A DNA stretch of 64,000 nucleotides from Pseudomonas sp. Seg1 (GTDB lineage Bacteria > Pseudomonadota > Gammaproteobacteria > Pseudomonadales > Pseudomonadaceae): assembly GCF_018326005.1 (NCBI RefSeq), contig NZ_AP021903.1:5607001-5671000 (forward strand), in the 5' to 3' direction. A program made the translations under genes and the position numbers. This document shows positions 51,097 to 59,825 of the stretch, one piece after another. Within the stretch, counting starts at the first letter, position 1. Every line of letters begins with the position of its first letter. The notes below the pieces were generated by a model, which did no database searches, was not told where the DNA came from, and saw only the letters and a program-made list of their open reading frames with translations.

Positions 51097-52638
51097 TCAG
51101 TCGACCAGTTTGGCCGCCAGTGCCTTGACTCGGCTGAGGTCACCCTTGGCCACCTCGGTCACGCCGGTGCCATATTCCGGATCGGCCTTATAAAGGAAGG
51201 ACAGGATGATGTGCTTGCTCTCGTCATCGGTGCTGGCCAGCGAGCCACCGAAGCTGTCGATCAGATCGCGGCGTTCCTTTTTGCTGAACGAGCGATACAG
51301 ATCACCGGCCTGCTTGAAGTTCTGTTCACGCTGGATCTTCGCTTGCTGAGTGCTACCCGACAGCGCCGACTGGCTGTAACGAGCGGTTTGCGTTTCTTCA
51401 CGCGGTTGTACACGGCTCGGCTGATAGTTCACCCCGGAGCTGCTCGCGCCCACGTTCATCGCACCATCCTGATTGCCATTGTTCACCGCAACTTTCGGCG
51501 CATTGATCGGCAATTGCAGGGCGTTGGCGCCCAGGCGATACATTTGCGTATCGGCGTAAGAGAACACCCGACCTTGCAACAGACGGTCTTCCGAAGGCTC
51601 GATGCCTGGCACAACATTGGAAGGTGCCATCGCAACTTGCTCCGTCTCCTGAAAGACGTTTGCCGGATTACGGTTCAATACCATTTGTCCAACTTTTCGT
51701 TCCGGAATACCCGGCCAGATCTTTGTCGCATCCAGTGGATCGAAATCAAACTTCGACAAATCTTGTGGCTTCAGCACTTGAACGTACAAGTCCCATTTCG
51801 GGAAGTTACCCTTATTGATATTAGTGACCAAATCCGTCGTCATGTGACTGTAATCTTGCCCTTGAACCTTGACGACTTGTTTTGGCGTTAAGTTGTTAAT
51901 TCCCTGCAAACTCTTCCAGTGAAACTTCACATAGTGAATTTCGCCTTTGGCATTCACCAACTTGTAAGCATGTACACCATTGCCATCCATCTCTCGATAA
52001 CTGGCTGGAGTTCCCGAATTGGAATACAACTCGGTCAGCGTACGCGTGGCTTCCGGTACGTGAGAGAAGAAGTCGAAGCGGCGCGAGTCGTCATCCAGGT
52101 TAGTGCGCGGGTCGGGTTTGAACGCATGCACCATGTCCGGGAACTTGATTGCATCACGAATAAAGAAGGTCGGAAAATTGTTGCCGACCAGGTCCCAGTT
52201 GCCATCGGCGGTGTAGAACTTGGTGGCGAAACCACGCGGGTCCCGCAGGGTTTCCGGAGAGTGGTTGCCATGCACCACGGCGGAAAACCGCACGAATACA
52301 GGCGTGCTCTGGCCGGCGGCAAAGACCTTGGCCTTGCTCAGGTCGCCAAGGTCATTGGTCACGGTGAAAGTGCCATGGGCGCCGGTGCCACGGGCGTGAA
52401 CCACGCGCTCCGGGATGCGCTCGCGGTCGAAACGCTGCAGTTTCTGGATCAGTTGCACATCCTGCAGCAGCACCGGGCCATTGGCACCTGCGGTTTGCGA
52501 GTTCTGGTTGTCGCCAACTGCTGCACCGTTATCGCGGGTCAGGGGAGCGGCCTGCACGGAGAAGGTCAGCAGGCTGGCGGTGAGTAAGCCAATCGTACGG
52601 CGATGGGGAAAAGCCCCCTGTCCAAGAGCGGAATTCAT
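51097..52638 (-). CDS. katB: Periplasmic catalase KatB
   Basis: 513 residues, same length as P. aeruginosa KatB. A signal peptide ends near SVQA-APL. Catalytic His81 (ERVVHARG), Asn153/154 (DLVGNNFPTFFIRD) and heme ligand Tyr361 (VFSYADTQMYRLG) are present. It removes H2O2. The start at 52638 is preferred to one 16 residues upstream. Residues about 206-326 (51661-52020) are encoded by DNA of about 44% GC against about 57% or more in the flanks, suggesting a mosaic gene. Followed by ankB on the same strand. Confidence 0.95.
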   Translation of the reverse strand: MNSALGQGAFPHRRTIGLLTASLLTFSVQAAPLTRDNGAAVGDNQNSQTAGANGPVLLQDVQLIQKLQRFDRERIPERVVHARGTGAHGTFTVTNDLGDLSKAKVFAAGQSTPVFVRFSAVVHGNHSPETLRDPRGFATKFYTADGNWDLVGNNFPTFFIRDAIKFPDMVHAFKPDPRTNLDDDSRRFDFFSHVPEATRTLTELYSNSGTPASYREMDGNGVHAYKLVNAKGEIHYVKFHWKSLQGINNLTPKQVVKVQGQDYSHMTTDLVTNINKGNFPKWDLYVQVLKPQDLSKFDFDPLDATKIWPGIPERKVGQMVLNRNPANVFQETEQVAMAPSNVVPGIEPSEDRLLQGRVFSYADTQMYRLGANALQLPINAPKVAVNNGNQDGAMNVGASSSGVNYQPSRVQPREETQTARYSQSALSGSTQQAKIQREQNFKQAGDLYRSFSKKERRDLIDSFGGSLASTDDESKHIILSFLYKADPEYGTGVTEVAKGDLSRVKALAAKLVD

Positions 52639-52785
52639 ATCAGGATCCTCTGGTTTTTTTGGGCGCATCCAGGTGCGCCCCACCAAGGCTAGAGGCCTGT
52701 GCCGTCGAACATAAATAGAAAGAACGTAACTCCATGATTGAAAAATTTGGCTTTCCGATCAGCAGGTTACGGCGTATTTCGCGCG

Positions 52786-52822
52786 CGATTAGTGGCACTT
52801 TGCAAACTAATCGTCGATTAGT
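52786..52822. promoter_or_regulatory. Three alternating 8-bp repeats between katB and mscL
   Basis: cgattagt (52786-52793), actaatcg (52806-52813) and cgattagt (52815-52822). The last two form a perfect 8-1-8 palindrome and the first two a perfect inverted repeat with a 12-bp spacer. The spacing pattern of inverted half-sites recalls LysR-type sites, for which OxyR is the natural candidate at katB, but the half-sites do not match the ATAG-N7-CTAT consensus well. Confidence 0.5.
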
Positions 52823-52925
52823 GTGTCGATAAAAACGGGCATTGTAAGAAGGTGTTTCGCGCAGGACGCGTTTTGCTGATTTACACTGCGTACACCAAAA
52901 CTCATCTGTAACAAGGAAATAACCT

Positions 52926-53339
52926 ATGGGCGTGCTTAGCGAGTTCAAGGCCTTCGCGGTCAAAGGCAATGTGGTCGACATGGCCGTCGGTATCATCATC
53001 GGTGCCGCGTTCGGCAAAATCGTTTCGTCCTTTGTCGGTGATGTGATCATGCCGCCAATCGGTCTGCTGATCGGCGGCGTCGACTTCAGCGATCTGGCCA
53101 TTACGCTGAAAGCCGCCGAAGGCAATGCCCCTGCGGTGATGCTGGCTTACGGCAAGTTCATCCAGAGCATCCTTGATTTTGTGATCGTCGCTTTCGCGAT
53201 CTTCATGGGCGTCAAAGCCATCAACCGCTTGAAACGCGAAGAAGCCGTGGCGCCTACCCTGCCACCGGTGCCAACCAAAGAAGAAGAATTGCTGGGCGAG
53301 ATCCGCGATCTGCTCAAGGCCCAGAACACCCGGCCCTGA
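52926..53339 (+). CDS. mscL: Large-conductance mechanosensitive channel MscL
   Basis: 137 residues. N-terminal helix and pore-lining TM1: [29 protein letters not shown]2: [22 protein letters not shown]; then a charged C-terminal helix ([13 protein letters not shown]). It opens at high membrane tension and releases solutes after osmotic downshock. aaggaaataacct precedes the ATG. P. aeruginosa mscL also sits next to katB. Confidence 0.97.
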   Translation: MGVLSEFKAFAVKGNVVDMAVGIIIGAAFGKIVSSFVGDVIMPPIGLLIGGVDFSDLAITLKAAEGNAPAVMLAYGKFIQSILDFVIVAFAIFMGVKAINRLKREEAVAPTLPPVPTKEEELLGEIRDLLKAQNTRP

Positions 53340-53352
53340 ACCCATCGCACGA

Positions 53353-53381
53353 TAAAAAACGGCGCCTGTGGGCGCCGTTTG
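53353..53381. terminator. Bidirectional terminator between mscL and fpr
   Basis: aaaaaac-ggcgcc-tgtg-ggcgcc-gtttgttt serves mscL on the plus strand and the reductase gene on the minus strand. Confidence 0.8.
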
Positions 53382-53382
53382 T

Positions 53383-54159
53383 TTACCAGTAGTTTTCTAC
53401 CGCGACCTGGCCAGGCCTGCGGGTCAGGCTGAGGCTCATGTGGCGCTTTTTCAACAGCGCGCGAGTGTCGTCGATCATTTGCGGGTTACCGCACAACATG
53501 ACCCGCGAGTGTTCGGCAGTCAGCTCAACGCCTGCAGCACGCTCCAATTCACCGTTCTCGATCAGCGTGGTGATTCGGCCATGCAGCGCATCCGGGTGTT
53601 GCTCGCGGGTGACAGTGGCAATGAACTGCAGTTTGTGAATGTGCTCGGCGAGGTAATCACGCTGCGCCAGTTCGGCGATCAGTGTCTGGTAGGCAAGTTC
53701 GCGCGCCTCTCTGACGCTGTACACAAGGATGATGCGCTGGAATTTCTCCCACACCTCGAAGTCCTGCAGGATCGACAGGAAAGGCGCCACCCCTGTGCCT
53801 GTGGACAATAGCCATAAATCGCGACCGTCGACGAAACGATCAAGGGTCAGATAGCCGAACGCCTGGCGATCGACCAGCAGCGAGTCGCCAACCTCAAGCC
53901 GACTCAGCTCACTGGTGAACTCGCCCCCGGGCACCACAATGGAAAAGAACTCAAGAAACTCATCGAAGGGAGATGACACCATGGAGTAGGCACGCCACAC
54001 GGTGCTGCCATCGGCCCTGGTCACGCCGAGTCGAGCGAACTGACCCGCCCGAAAACGAAATCCCGCGTCGCGGGTTGTACGCAAGGTGAACAGACTGGGG
54101 GTCAAGGGTTGTATGGCCACGAGGGTCTGCCGGGTGAACTTCTCTGTACTGGCTGTCAT
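53383..54159 (-). CDS. Ferredoxin--NADP+ reductase, bacterial type I
   Basis: 258 residues. The FAD motif is WRAYSMVSSP; the NADP site is STGTGVAPFLSIL; the C-terminus is VENYW, as in Pseudomonas Fpr proteins. It transfers electrons between NADPH and ferredoxin or flavodoxin, often in oxidative-stress defence, which fits the neighbouring catalase. Pseudomonas has more than one such gene; this one is in the PA4615 position. The start at 54159 (MTASTEKFTRQ) is preferred to one four residues upstream. Confidence 0.9.
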   Translation of the reverse strand: MTASTEKFTRQTLVAIQPLTPSLFTLRTTRDAGFRFRAGQFARLGVTRADGSTVWRAYSMVSSPFDEFLEFFSIVVPGGEFTSELSRLEVGDSLLVDRQAFGYLTLDRFVDGRDLWLLSTGTGVAPFLSILQDFEVWEKFQRIILVYSVREARELAYQTLIAELAQRDYLAEHIHKLQFIATVTREQHPDALHGRITTLIENGELERAAGVELTAEHSRVMLCGNPQMIDDTRALLKKRHMSLSLTRRPGQVAVENYW

Positions 54160-54481
54160 AGGGCACTCCATTCAACGGTTGCCACCAGTTTCCCGCAAAG
54201 CCACGCGCTTAAATACCACCGATTTGTAATGGCATTCAGCACGTATTTCGTGCTTGTAAATCCTGTACAAAACCATGACATTTATGACTAATAAGTAAAA
54301 CTTTGTAAAAGATGTCACACCCCATATAAAACAATATGTACTTAAGAACTAGTTATTCAGTTTTTACTCCATTCAAGTGCAAAAAAATCAAAACAATGCG
54401 TAGGGAAGGTCCTACACTCGTTGGCGTGCGGATCCGGTTGGATCCAAAAAAGCACCCCAGTTATCGCATGGAGCTTTGGTA
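54160..54481. other. AT-rich divergent region before the luxR gene
   Basis: 322 bp with marked AT richness (54240-54420 is about 35% GC by eye). It contains ggatcc-ggtt-ggatcc at 54430-54445. No lux box (CTG-N10-CAG type) was identified. No coding frame in it has a ribosome site. Confidence 0.45.
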
Positions 54482-55195
54482 ATGGAAACGTGGAAGGAGT
54501 CGCAGTTAAAGCAACTGACTTTCGCCAAAGGTATAGATTCGGCATATCCGATATTGCTCAGATTTGCCGAAAATCTGGGTTTTAACTTTTGTGCGATATC
54601 GGTTACTTCGCCCCGGCAGGTCACGCAATTAAACGCCTTGCAAATCAACAACTACCCTCAAGACTGGAATCAAAAATATGAAAAAGACAACTTCAATCAA
54701 ATTGATCCCGTAATAGCACACTGCAATCATTCAATGATCCCCATCGTCTGGAATGAAAAGGCATTCTCAAATGCCCCACAACTATGGCAAGGCTTGAAGC
54801 AACAGGGTCTGCAACATGGCTGGTCGCAATCGTTCCACCACGAGGAAAGCGGCTTGTGCTGCATTCTCAGCCTCGCACGCAGGCATTGCCCGATCAGCCC
54901 CCTGGAGTTGTATGAGCATTTTGGCTACATCTTTTACGCCGCCAGCCACCTCAGCGAATTGTTCGCCCGGACCTTACCCAAGCAACCTGCCAAACCCCGG
55001 CAGCCAAAACTTTCGTCACGAGAACTGGAAATCATGCAATTGTCCGCCGGCGGAAAGACGGCCTATGAGATCTCCAAGATCCTCAGCCTGAGCGAACGCA
55101 CCGTGAACTACCACGTGCAAAACGTGATCGAGAAGCTCAACGTCTGCAACAAGATTTCCGCCGTCATCGCGGCTGCCAGAGCCGGAATCATCTGA
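54482..55195 (+). CDS. LuxR-type quorum-sensing regulator (solo)
   Basis: 237 residues. The N-terminal autoinducer-binding domain keeps the residues that contact acyl-homoserine lactones, with TraR-like spacing: Trp62, Tyr66, Asp75, Pro76, Trp90 and probably Gly113. The C-terminal HTH is LSSRELEIMQLSAGGKTAYEISKILSLSERTVNYHVQNV, with conserved Glu, Leu and Gly. No luxI gene lies in the window, so it is an orphan here. The first half has GC near 35-45%, the end near 57%. The start at 54482 (METWKESQ) follows tggagctttgg. No counterpart in P. aeruginosa at this place is known to me. Confidence 0.88.
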   Translation: METWKESQLKQLTFAKGIDSAYPILLRFAENLGFNFCAISVTSPRQVTQLNALQINNYPQDWNQKYEKDNFNQIDPVIAHCNHSMIPIVWNEKAFSNAPQLWQGLKQQGLQHGWSQSFHHEESGLCCILSLARRHCPISPLELYEHFGYIFYAASHLSELFARTLPKQPAKPRQPKLSSRELEIMQLSAGGKTAYEISKILSLSERTVNYHVQNVIEKLNVCNKISAVIAAARAGII

Positions 55196-55370
55196 CCGAT
55201 GTCTTGGTTGACGCCTGAAAACCTGCGGGTATTTCGCTGAAAAAAAAAGTACCATTTGTGGCCTTCCTGAGTGATGGCGTGATTTCCCCGCGCCGCAGTC
55301 CACTCGGTCGGTTCCGCCGCACAACACCAAGGCTGCGGGACACCCGTCGATTACCCTGAGTCCCCGTCCC

Positions 55371-56495
55371 ATGCCTTTGCTCGATACGCCCTTTGCCCAA
55401 CTCGACCTGATCCGCCAGCCCGAACAGCAGAACGAACCGCTGCAAGCTTTCGATGCCGCCGACGAATACCTGCTCAATCATCTGGCTGCGCAGCAACCGA
55501 CGACCGACACGCGGGTATTGGTGCTCAACGACAGCTTCGGTGCGCTGGCCGCCAGTTTGCTGGGCAAGGTTGACGTCACCAGCAGCGGCGATTCGTTTCT
55601 GGGCTTTCAGGGGCTGGAAAAAAACCTGCTGCGCAATGGCCAGGCATTCGACGCCATTCGCGGGATCCCGGCCAGCGAGCCGTTGCTCGGGCCGTTCGAC
55701 CGCGTACTGATCCGCGTTCCGAAAACCCTCGCTTTGCTGGAAGAACAACTGATTCGGCTGCAAGGGCAGTTGGCGCCCGGCGCTGAAGTGATTGCGGCGG
55801 CGATGATCAAGCATTTACCGCGCGCCGCTGGCGATCTGCTGGAGCGCTATATCGGTCCGGTTCAGGCCTCACTGGCGGTGAAAAAAGCCCGCTTGCTGAT
55901 TGCCACCCCAGAGGCGAAAGCCGCGGCGGTGTCGCCCTACCCGACCCGCTATCGCCTCGACACGCCAGCCATCGAACTGCTCAACCACGCCAATGTGTTC
56001 TGCCGCGAGGGACTGGACATCGGCACCCGCGCCTTTCTCCCGCATTTACCGAAGAATCTTGGCGGCGCACGAGTCGCCGACCTGGGCTGCGGCAATGGTG
56101 TACTGGCGATTGCCAGCGCCCTGCAAAATCCGGATGCGCAGTACACGCTGGTCGACGAATCATTCATGGCCGTGCAATCGGCTGCTGAAAACTGGCGTGC
56201 CGCGCTCGGTGATCGCGAAGTGATTGTGCGTGCCGGGGATGGTCTGGCCGGTCAGGAACCGCAATCGCTGGACGTGGTGCTGTGCAATCCGCCGTTCCAT
56301 CAACAGCAAGTGGTCGGCGATTTCCTGGCCTGGCGCATGTTCCAGCAGGCACGCGAAGCGCTGGTGGTAGGCGGTGCGTTGTATATCGTCGGCAACCGTC
56401 ATCTGGGTTATCACAGCAAACTGGCTCGGCTGTTCCGGGGCGTCGAGCAAGTGGCGGCCACCCCGAAATTCGTGGTGCTCAAAGCGCGCAAGTAA
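55371..56495 (+). CDS. rlmG: 23S rRNA G1835 N2-methyltransferase RlmG
   Basis: 374 residues. Two tandem Rossmann-like domains: an inactive N-terminal one (about 1-180) and a C-terminal SAM-binding one with DLGCGNG at 237-243 and NPPF at 306-309, the N6/N2-guanine motif. This order is typical of RlmG/RsmC. It methylates G1835 in 23S rRNA. The ATG at 55371 lies 175 bp after luxR. Matches PA4617. Confidence 0.9.
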   Translation: MPLLDTPFAQLDLIRQPEQQNEPLQAFDAADEYLLNHLAAQQPTTDTRVLVLNDSFGALAASLLGKVDVTSSGDSFLGFQGLEKNLLRNGQAFDAIRGIPASEPLLGPFDRVLIRVPKTLALLEEQLIRLQGQLAPGAEVIAAAMIKHLPRAAGDLLERYIGPVQASLAVKKARLLIATPEAKAAAVSPYPTRYRLDTPAIELLNHANVFCREGLDIGTRAFLPHLPKNLGGARVADLGCGNGVLAIASALQNPDAQYTLVDESFMAVQSAAENWRAALGDREVIVRAGDGLAGQEPQSLDVVLCNPPFHQQQVVGDFLAWRMFQQAREALVVGGALYIVGNRHLGYHSKLARLFRGVEQVAATPKFVVLKARK

Positions 56496-56509
56496 CCTGC
56501 GGGCAAAAA

Positions 56510-56531
56510 AAACCCTCCATGCGGAGGGTTT
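56510..56531. terminator. Terminator between rlmG and the cio operon
   Basis: aaaccctcc-atgc-ggagggttt; the minus strand has eight Ts after the stem, so it mainly ends the cioAB transcript, and may also stop rlmG. Confidence 0.75.
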
Positions 56532-56567
56532 CAAATCCGTACCCGAAGGCGCCGGGGACGGGGTGAT

Positions 56568-56735
56568 TCAATGAGTGGTCAAGCCTGCCGCATTCATGAA
56601 CATGCGCATCAGGCTGGCGGCGATAAACAGCACGCCGACACTGCCTGCCCAGATCAACGCCAACCAGCCGAGCCGCTGCCACAGCGGTTTTTTTTCGGCT
56701 TCTTCAATGTCGTGCAGGGAATGTTTGCCGGTCAT
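56568..56735 (-). CDS. Small membrane protein of the cio operon (DUF2474-like)
   Basis: 55 residues with one membrane span (LGWLALIWAGSVGVLFIAASLMRMFM). The start at 56735 (MTGKHSLHDI) is preferred to one five residues upstream. It lies 82 bp after cioB. Small single-span proteins of this kind (CydX/CydH-like, DUF2474) accompany bd oxidases and stabilise heme binding; by position and size this is the likely role here. Confidence 0.8.
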   Translation of the reverse strand: MTGKHSLHDIEEAEKKPLWQRLGWLALIWAGSVGVLFIAASLMRMFMNAAGLTTH

Positions 56736-56817
56736 TGTTTCGATCCTCATTCAGAGCGGGCGTCGCAGCCGACGTCATCGTCGGAACGCCGCCCGGAGCA
56801 AGCCCGCTGCCACAGGT

Positions 56818-57825
56818 TCAGTGATAACCGTCTTCATGGGTGACCTTGCCGCGGAACACGTAGTAGCTCCAGAAGGTGTAACCCAGGATGAACGGAATGA
56901 TGAATAACGTGCCCACCAGCATGAAGCCCTGGCTTTGCGGCGGCGCGGCAGCGTCCCAGATCGAGATCGACGGCGGCACGATGTTCGGCCACAGACTGAT
57001 GCCCAGACCGCTGTAGCCGAGGAAAATCAGCACCAGGGTCAACAGGAACGGCATGTAGTTGGCATTGCGCGCGACGGCGCGAATCAGGCCATACATCGTC
57101 ACCAATACCAGAATCGGCACCGGCATGAACCAGAACAGATTCGGCATGCTGAACCAGCGTGTGGCGATTTCCGGGTGCGCCAGCGGGGTCCACAGGCTGA
57201 CCACACCGATCACCGCCAGCAGCACAAAGGCCAAGGGCCGCGCCAGATTGTGCATCTGCTCTTGCAACTTGCCTTCGGTCTTCATGATCAGCCAGGTACA
57301 GCCGAGCAAGGCATACGCCACCACTAGCGCAGCGCCGCAGAACAGGGTGAACGGAGTCAGCCAGTCCAGCGAGCCACCGGCGTACTGCCGATTGACCACC
57401 GGCAAACCGTCGATGAACGCACCTAGGGCCACGCCCTGGAAGAACGTTGCGGCCACCGAACCGCCGATAAACGCCTTGTCCCACAGGTGACGCTTGTCGT
57501 CCTTGGCCTTGAAGCGGAACTCGAATGCCACGCCACGGAAAATCAAACCGATCAGCATGAAGATCAGCGGCAGGTACAACGCCGACAGCACCACCGAATA
57601 CGCCAGTGGGAACGCACCGAACAAGGCCGCGCCGCCGAGTACCAGCCACGTTTCATTGCCGTCCCAGACCGGGGCGACGGTGTTCATCATTACGTCACGG
57701 TCAACCTTGCCCGGGATGAACGGGAAGAGAATCCCGATTCCCAGGTCGAAGCCGTCCATGACCACGTACATCATGATGCCGAAGATGATGATCACGGCCC
57801 AGATCAGCGGAAGATCAATACCCAT
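56818..57825 (-). CDS. cioB: Cyanide-insensitive oxidase subunit II CioB
   Basis: 335 residues, eight membrane spans, CydB family. Starts MGIDLPLIWAVIIIFGIMMYVVMDGFDLGIGIL; contains PVWDGNETWLVLGG. CydB subunits have no haem ligands of their own in most species and pair with CydA. It starts 3 bp after cioA. Cyanide-insensitive type is inferred from the partner's short Q-loop. Confidence 0.93.
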   Translation of the reverse strand: MGIDLPLIWAVIIIFGIMMYVVMDGFDLGIGILFPFIPGKVDRDVMMNTVAPVWDGNETWLVLGGAALFGAFPLAYSVVLSALYLPLIFMLIGLIFRGVAFEFRFKAKDDKRHLWDKAFIGGSVAATFFQGVALGAFIDGLPVVNRQYAGGSLDWLTPFTLFCGAALVVAYALLGCTWLIMKTEGKLQEQMHNLARPLAFVLLAVIGVVSLWTPLAHPEIATRWFSMPNLFWFMPVPILVLVTMYGLIRAVARNANYMPFLLTLVLIFLGYSGLGISLWPNIVPPSISIWDAAAPPQSQGFMLVGTLFIIPFILGYTFWSYYVFRGKVTHEDGYH

Positions 57826-57828
57826 GAG

Positions 57829-59274
57829 TCAAATCTCCTTGGTCAGGGTGACGTCGTCGCCGTGGTCGGCATCGGCCGAATCGTCGGCAGCGGACAACGG
57901 ACGGGCCGGCGTGCGTTTTTTGCCCGGGCCACCTTCCGGCGTTTCTGCGCCTTCGCTGATCTTCGGCCCTTTGCGCACCAGACGCATCATGTAACCGAGG
58001 CCCGCACCGAACAGGGCGAAATACACCACTACAAACATGATCAGGGTGATGCTCATCTGCATGAAACTGTGGTTGGAGGAAGCATCCGCTGTACGCATCA
58101 ACCCGTAGACCACCCACGGCTGACGACCGATTTCCGTGGTGAACCAGCCGGCAAGAATCGCGATCAGGCCGGACGGCCCCATCCACAGCGCCAGGTACAG
58201 GAACGGACGCGAGGTGTAGAGGGTGTCGCGTTTACGCAGCCACAAACTCCACAGACCGGTGAAGATCATCAGGAAACCGAGGCCGACCATGATCCGGAAC
58301 GACCAGAACACGATGGTCGAATTCGGCCTGTCTTCTGGCGGAAACTCCTTGAGCGCCGGTACCTGCTTGTCCAGTGAGTGGGTCAGGATCAGGCTGCCGA
58401 GATACGGAATTTCCACGGCGAATTTGGTTCTTTCCTCTTTCATGTCCGGCCAGCCGAACAGGATCAGCGGCGTCGCCTCGTCGCCCTTGTTTTCCCAGTG
58501 GCCTTCGATCGCGGCGATTTTCGCCGGTTGATGCTCGAGGGTATTGAGGCCGTGGAAGTCACCGATGACGGCTTGAATCGGCGCGACAATCAACGCCATC
58601 CACATCGCCATCGACAGCATGGTGCGGATCGCCGGGTTGTCCTTGCCGCGCAGCAGGTGCCAGGCCGCTGACGAGCCGACGAAGAACGCCGTGGCGACAA
58701 ACGCTGCAGTCGCCATGTGCATCAGACGATAGGGGAACGACGGGTTGAAGATGATCGCCAGCCAGTCGGTCGGAATCACTTGGCCGTTGATGATCTCGAA
58801 GCCCTGCGGGGTTTGCATCCAGCTGTTGGAGGCGAGAATCCAGAAGGTCGAAATCAGCGTGCCGATGGCCACCATCACCGTGGAGAAAAAGTGCAGGCCG
58901 CGCCCGACCTTGTTCCAGCCAAACAGCATGACCCCAAGGAAACCGGCCTCGAGGAAGAACGCCGTGAGCACTTCATAGGTCAGCAAAGGCCCGGTGACAG
59001 AACCGGCGAAGTCCGAGAATCGGCTCCAGTTGGTGCCGAACTGATAGGCCATGACCAACCCGGACACCACGCCCATGCCGAAGTTGACGGCGAAGATCTT
59101 CGACCAGAAGTGGTAGAGGTCACGGTAGGTGTCATTAAGGGTTTTCAGCCACAGGCCTTCGAGTACCGCAAGGTAACTCGCCAGACCGATGGTGATGGCC
59201 GGGAACAGGATGTGGAACGAGATGGTGAACGCGAACTGAATTCGGGCGAGATCGAGTGCCTCTAAACCGAACAT
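57829..59274 (-). CDS. cioA: Cyanide-insensitive quinol oxidase subunit I CioA
   Basis: 481 residues from the ATG at 59274, preceded by gaggaagccat; the frame extends 44 residues upstream without family support. Haem ligands: His in ISFHILFPAITIG, His in PYRLMHMATAAF and a Met further on (RIMVGLGFLM). GWFTTEIGRQPWVVYGLMRT is the family motif. The quinol loop is short, as in CIO rather than E. coli CydA. It is a low-proton-pumping oxidase that works in the presence of cyanide. An ANR site lies 163 bp upstream. Confidence 0.93.
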   Translation of the reverse strand: MFGLEALDLARIQFAFTISFHILFPAITIGLASYLAVLEGLWLKTLNDTYRDLYHFWSKIFAVNFGMGVVSGLVMAYQFGTNWSRFSDFAGSVTGPLLTYEVLTAFFLEAGFLGVMLFGWNKVGRGLHFFSTVMVAIGTLISTFWILASNSWMQTPQGFEIINGQVIPTDWLAIIFNPSFPYRLMHMATAAFVATAFFVGSSAAWHLLRGKDNPAIRTMLSMAMWMALIVAPIQAVIGDFHGLNTLEHQPAKIAAIEGHWENKGDEATPLILFGWPDMKEERTKFAVEIPYLGSLILTHSLDKQVPALKEFPPEDRPNSTIVFWSFRIMVGLGFLMIFTGLWSLWLRKRDTLYTSRPFLYLALWMGPSGLIAILAGWFTTEIGRQPWVVYGLMRTADASSNHSFMQMSITLIMFVVVYFALFGAGLGYMMRLVRKGPKISEGAETPEGGPGKKRTPARPLSAADDSADADHGDDVTLTKEI

Positions 59275-59436
59275 ATGGCTTCCTCTGTCAGGTAATACCG
59301 GTTGCGGGCCCGGAGGCCTGCACCCACTGCCCCCACGGATATGGAGTGCGGCGAATTCTGATTCGTTCTTTTTAAACAACCATCGCAACGCAGGGAGTCT
59401 GGCCAACGGGCCACCGGATCAATTCCTTCTGGGGTC

Positions 59437-59450
59437 TTGATCTGGATCAA
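59437..59450. promoter_or_regulatory. ANR/FNR box upstream of cioA
   Basis: TTGATctggATCAA is a perfect match to the ANR/FNR consensus. It lies 163-176 bp before cioA. ANR represses cioAB under low oxygen in P. aeruginosa, so a similar role is likely here. The rest of the 551-bp gap 59275-59825 holds a REP pair and, near 59700-59825, the promoter region of the MFS gene. Confidence 0.85.
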
Positions 59451-59568
59451 GCAACGTTGAAAGAGTAGTCCCATTTGCGACGAAGAACCGCGTGGTCGTT
59501 TGCCGCGTGACAAGTTGCCTCATTGCAGCTGCAAGGCTCTGAAATACATTTGTCAGATGAATGAAGTC

Positions 59569-59708
59569 CCCTGTGGCAAGGGAATTCATCCCCGATCGGC
59601 TGCGCAGCAGTCGCAAATCCGACCCCGTTATTCATCTGAAAGAGCTGAGTTGAATGCTATCGGGGCCGCTTCGCGGCCCATCGGGGATAAATCCCCTCAC
59701 CACAAGGG
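59569..59708. repeat. REP pair, GGGGATTTATCCCC type (diverged)
   Basis: Left unit ctgtggcaagggaattcatccccgatcgg (changed from the usual ggggatttatcccc), right unit atcggggataaatcccctcaccac; both flank smaller hairpins (ctgcgcagcag, gccgcttcgcggc). Confidence 0.8.
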
Positions 59709-59825
59709 AAATCTCACAGGCAGGGAAAATCGATGTCTGGCTAACTAAATTTTTTGTCATAGCAACTTCCTGTTACAGACTGGTGATAACCTCGCGATTC
59801 TCCCCCGAGCCAGACCTGCCTTCAG

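Noticed and set aside
52786..52822. Named OxyR site for katB
   Set aside because: The half-sites lack the ATAG/CTAT tetrads with 7-bp spacing; kept only as an unnamed regulatory candidate.
54400..54481. lux box before the LuxR gene
   Set aside because: acctacactcgttggcgtgcgg resembles one half, but the other half does not mirror it.
56750..56817. A second REP pair before cioB
   Set aside because: Only a half-matching unit (gagcaagcccgctgccacagg) is present; too degenerate to call a pair.
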